From Streptomyces sp. GESEQ-4 (GTDB lineage Bacteria > Actinomycetota > Actinomycetes > Streptomycetales > Streptomycetaceae), in contig NZ_JAFFSU010000014.1 of the NCBI RefSeq assembly GCF_017948455.1, forward strand, positions 1 to 64,000: DNA of 64,000 nt, read 5' to 3'. Positions within the stretch are counted from its first letter, which is position 1; the number at the start of each line of letters is the position of its first letter. The translations under genes and the position numbers were made by a program. Below are positions 61,630 through 64,000 of this stretch, piece after piece. The notes under the pieces were generated by a model. The model did no database searches. It was not told where the DNA came from and was given only the letters and a program-made list of their open reading frames with translations.

Positions 61630-62387
61630 GCCAGACCGTCGACCGCGCACTGAGCATCCTGCCGCTGCTCGCCGAGGGCCCCGCCGACCTCGGCCAGGTC
61701 GCCGACCGCCTGGGCGTCCACAAGTCCACGGCACTGCGCCTCCTCCGCACGCTCCACGAACACGGCATGGTCTACCGCCAGTCCGACCAGCGCTACCGCC
61801 TCGGCGCCCGCCTCATCGCCCTCGCCCAGGAGGCGATGGAGAACCTCGACATCCGCGCGATCGCCCACCCTCACCTCGTACGCCTCAACGAGCAGTGCGG
61901 ACACACCGTCCACCTCGCCGTGTACGAGGAGAACGAGGTCCTCTACATCGACAAGGTGGAGAGCCGCTACCCGGTGCGCATGTACTCCCGGATCGGGAAA
62001 CCCGTGGCCATCACCGTCGCCGCCGTCGCCAAGCTGCTGCTCGCCGACCTCCCCGAGCACGAGCGCCGCGCCCTCGCGGAGAAGCTCGACTACCCCATGT
62101 ACACGGCCCGTTCGACGCCGAATCCGGACGCCTTCCTCAGGGAACTGGCCAAGGTGCGCGAACAGGGCTGGGCCACCGACCTCGGCGGCCACGAGGAGTC
62201 CATCAACTGCGTCGCCGCACCGATCCGCGGCGCCGACGGCCGGGTCGCCGCCGCGATGTCGGTGTCCGCGCCCAACGTCGTCGTCACCGCCGACGAACTC
62301 CTCACCCTGCTCCCGCTGGTCCGCCGTACCGCGGACGCGATCAGCGGCGAGTACTCCGGCAGGACCCCCACGAAGGATGTCGTATGA
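61626..62387 (+). CDS. IclR family transcriptional regulator
   Basis: The 253-residue protein has an N-terminal winged helix (about 5-65, with L-G-V-H-K-S-T-A-L-R-L-L-R-T-L) and a C-terminal IclR ligand-binding domain (about 80-250). It is coupled to the kinase gene (ATGA overlap) and to ridA (ATGA overlap). It is likely to regulate this cluster through the TTGCA/TGCAA palindrome at 60316-60334, with an aldonate or KDG-like acid as ligand by analogy with KdgR; this is an inference. Confidence 0.92.
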   Translation: MSQTVDRALSILPLLAEGPADLGQVADRLGVHKSTALRLLRTLHEHGMVYRQSDQRYRLGARLIALAQEAMENLDIRAIAHPHLVRLNEQCGHTVHLAVYEENEVLYIDKVESRYPVRMYSRIGKPVAITVAAVAKLLLADLPEHERRALAEKLDYPMYTARSTPNPDAFLRELAKVREQGWATDLGGHEESINCVAAPIRGADGRVAAAMSVSAPNVVVTADELLTLLPLVRRTADAISGEYSGRTPTKDVV

Positions 62388-62797
62388 CCGACAAGATCGC
62401 CCTCACCCCCAAGACCCACACCACGCCCCCCGCGAAGTTCTCGCACGGCGTGAAGAAGGGCAATATCCTCCAGGTCGCCGGCCAGGTCGGCTTCCTGCCC
62501 GCGGTCGAGGGACAACCCCCGACACCGGCCGGCCCGACCCTGCGGGAGCAGACCCTCCAGACGCTCGCCAACGTCAAGGCGATCCTGGAGGAGGGCGGGG
62601 CCTCCTGGGACGACGTGATGATGATCCGCGTCTACCTCACCGACGTCGCCCACTTCGCAGAGATGAACGAGATCTACAACGCGTACTTCGAGGAGCAGGG
62701 CCTGACCCAGCCGCCCGCCGCGCGCACGACGGTCTACGTCGGCCTCCCCGCCGGACTCCTCGTAGAGATCGACGCATTGGCCGTACTGAACGACTAA
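62384..62797 (+). CDS. RidA family enamine/imine deaminase
   Basis: The 137-residue trimeric-type protein has the RidA pattern with the catalytic Arg in P-P-A-A-R-T-T-V and V-E-I-D-A-L-A near the end. RidA hydrolyses reactive enamines/imines released by PLP dehydratases. In this cluster the PLP dehydratase-like enzyme is the probable source. The start overlaps the IclR stop. Confidence 0.92.
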   Translation: MTDKIALTPKTHTTPPAKFSHGVKKGNILQVAGQVGFLPAVEGQPPTPAGPTLREQTLQTLANVKAILEEGGASWDDVMMIRVYLTDVAHFAEMNEIYNAYFEEQGLTQPPAARTTVYVGLPAGLLVEIDALAVLND

Positions 62798-62806
62798 CGG
62801 CACACC

Positions 62807-62865
62807 CGCGCCCCCAGAGGGGCGCGGGGAACTGCGCGACAAGCCACAACGCACCCGCACCCGGC
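62807..62865. repeat. Dispersed GCGCGGGGAACTGCGCGA element
   Basis: GAGGGGCGCGGGGAACTGCG, then CGACAAGCC, lies between ridA and the permease gene. The 148-bp gap contains nothing else recognised; transcription may continue through it. Confidence 0.8.
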
Positions 62866-62945
62866 ATGGCGCCCCACCCCCGCAGACGCCAAGCCGCGAT
62901 ACCCCACGCCCCGACACCGCATGCATTTACGAAGAGGACCCCCGA

Positions 62946-64000
62946 ATGTCCTATCCGCTCGCCGCCAGCGCCCCCGCCGAAACCCCACCCCACACCGGAG
63001 GCCTGCTCCTCCTCATCGACGGCACCGCCGGACTCCTCACCGTCGCCGCCCTCGGCATCGCCCTGCTCCTCTTTCTGATCATCAAGGCGAGACTCCAACC
63101 CTTCGTCGCCCTCCTCGCCGTCTCCATAGCCGTCGGCCTGCTCGCAGGACTGTCCGTCACCGAACTCTTCGGCACCGTCCAGCGCAGCGACGCCGTGTCC
63201 ACCATCGAGTCCGGCATGGGCGGCATCCTCGGCCATGTCGCAATCATCATCGGCCTGGGCACCATGCTCGGCGCGATCCTCGAAGTCAGCGGCGGCGCCG
63301 AGGTGCTGGCCTCCCGGCTGCTGAACCTCTTCGGCGAGAAGCGCGCGCCGCTCGCCATGGGCGTCACCGGCGTGATCTTCGGTATCCCGGTCTTCTTCGA
63401 CGTGGGCATCTTCGTCCTGGCGCCGATCGTGTACGCGGCGGCGAAGCGGAGCGGCAAGTCGATCCTGCTCTACTGTCTGCCCCTGCTGGCGGGCCTGTCG
63501 ATGACCCACGCGTTCCTGCCCCCGCACCCCGGCCCGGTGGCGGCGGCGGGTCTGCTCCACGTCGATCTCGGCTGGGTCATCCTCATGGGCGTCGTCTGCG
63601 GTGTCCCCGCCGTGCTGGCCGCCTGGGTGTTCTCGGACTGGATCGGCAAGCGGATCTTCGTCGCCGTACCGCAGGACATGGTGGAGGCGGCGGCCGAGGC
63701 GAAGCTGGCGGTCGTCAACGAGCAGCGCGAGGCGGGCGTCGAGCCCCCGGAGAAGCCGGTCCCGCTCGGTACGGTCCTCGCCATCATCGGTACGCCCCTG
63801 GTGCTGATCCTCGCCGCGACCTTCTCCTCCATCGCCCTGGACCCCTCCACGGCCCGCTCGGTGATCGAGTTCTTCGGCAGCCCCTTCGTCGCCCTCACCA
63901 TCGCCCTGCTGCTCGCGTACTACCTGCTCGGCCTCCGGCGCGGCTGGTCCCGCAAGTCCCTGGAGCGGGTCTCCACGTCGTCCCTCAAGCCCGTCGGCAA
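62946..64000 (+). CDS. GntP family gluconate/sugar-acid permease, 3' end outside the window
   Basis: The 351 residues seen include an N-terminal tail, then many membrane helices with the GntP pattern (I-I-I-G-L-G-T-M-L-G-A-I-L-E, G-I-P-V-F-F-D-V-G, and H-P-G-P-V-A-A-A). The family imports gluconate, related sugar acids or amino-sugar acids by proton symport. AAGAGGA precedes the ATG. It is the cluster's transporter and sets its likely substrate class. Residues after about 351 are not in the window. Confidence 0.9.
   Translation, partial: MSYPLAASAPAETPPHTGGLLLLIDGTAGLLTVAALGIALLLFLIIKARLQPFVALLAVSIAVGLLAGLSVTELFGTVQRSDAVSTIESGMGGILGHVAIIIGLGTMLGAILEVSGGAEVLASRLLNLFGEKRAPLAMGVTGVIFGIPVFFDVGIFVLAPIVYAAAKRSGKSILLYCLPLLAGLSMTHAFLPPHPGPVAAAGLLHVDLGWVILMGVVCGVPAVLAAWVFSDWIGKRIFVAVPQDMVEAAAEAKLAVVNEQREAGVEPPEKPVPLGTVLAIIGTPLVLILAATFSSIALDPSTARSVIEFFGSPFVALTIALLLAYYLLGLRRGWSRKSLERVSTSSLKPVG

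Overview
The window is high-GC actinobacterial chromosome and almost certainly Streptomyces. It has strong third-position G/C, GTG and TTG starts, many -10-like boxes 6-8 nt from start codons (leaderless mRNAs), mycothiol chemistry (Mca), an LAXTG sortase-type wall protein, a DUF4307 protein and a GTP-type PEP carboxykinase. From memory, the gene order (enoyl-CoA hydratase, GAF-GGDEF protein, hutH, L,D-transpeptidase, zinc alcohol dehydrogenase, msrA, cystathionine gamma-synthase, threonine ammonia-lyase, greA, mca, pckG) matches the conserved core of the S. coelicolor chromosome around SCO4930-SCO4990. No tRNA, rRNA, CRISPR array or insertion sequence was recognised. The first 56 bases are nearly pure G and look like a degraded contig edge.

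Layout. 1-5.4 kb: enoyl-CoA hydratase tail, a palindromic GGGGC repeat array, a diguanylate-cyclase-type protein, histidine ammonia-lyase and small envelope proteins. 5.5-11.7 kb: lipid-anchored L,D-transpeptidase, a structured intergenic region with a tiny ORF whose ribosome site is buried in a 15-bp long-range helix, a 1101-residue subtilase, and an SDR without the catalytic tyrosine. 11.7-29.9 kb: MacB-like ABC pair, monooxygenase-truncated haemoglobin fusion, XRE regulator, alcohol dehydrogenase, VOC protein, MsrA, MetB, a sigma factor coupled to a small membrane protein, MarR, threonine ammonia-lyase, a DrrAB-like exporter, GreA, DUF4307 and Mca. 30-36.8 kb: a STAND/TPR protein, a lone serine recombinase and a thioredoxin-fold YyaL-like protein.

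36.9-43.4 kb is a four-gene, translationally coupled operon: processive-type GT2, GT39 membrane glycosyltransferase, DPM1-like GT2 fused to GtrA, and a secreted GlxA/galactose-oxidase-like copper radical oxidase with an N-terminal carbohydrate-binding region and a C-terminal Excalibur motif. It looks like a surface-glycan system that parallels CslA-GlxA but is distinct from it. 43.4-47.7 kb holds a Mut7-C protein, a hemolysin III-TetR operon with a palindromic operator, and pckG. 47.8-52.2 kb is a compact operon joining TelA to two solute-binding-like proteins (one with a VWA domain) and a membrane coiled-coil protein.

53-57.4 kb holds an aminotransferase, a low-complexity membrane protein, a sialidase-like gene with an apparent one-base frameshift, and a secreted trypsin-like protease. 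57.4-64 kb is a divergent catabolic cluster: N-acyl-D-amino-acid deacylase, PLP D-serine dehydratase-like enzyme, KDG-type PfkB kinase, IclR regulator, RidA and a GntP permease that runs off the end. Together these could take an N-acetylated amino-aldonate such as N-acetylglucosaminate to 2-keto-3-deoxygluconate 6-phosphate. That would make it a route for C1-oxidised chitin products; this is an inference.

Two dispersed repeat families recur. One has the core GCGCGGGGAACTGCGCGA in gaps near 12.5, 21.4, 47.8, 52.3 and 62.8 kb. The other is a 77-bp sequence present both in the 12.7 kb gap and inside the PfkB kinase reading frame at 61.2 kb.
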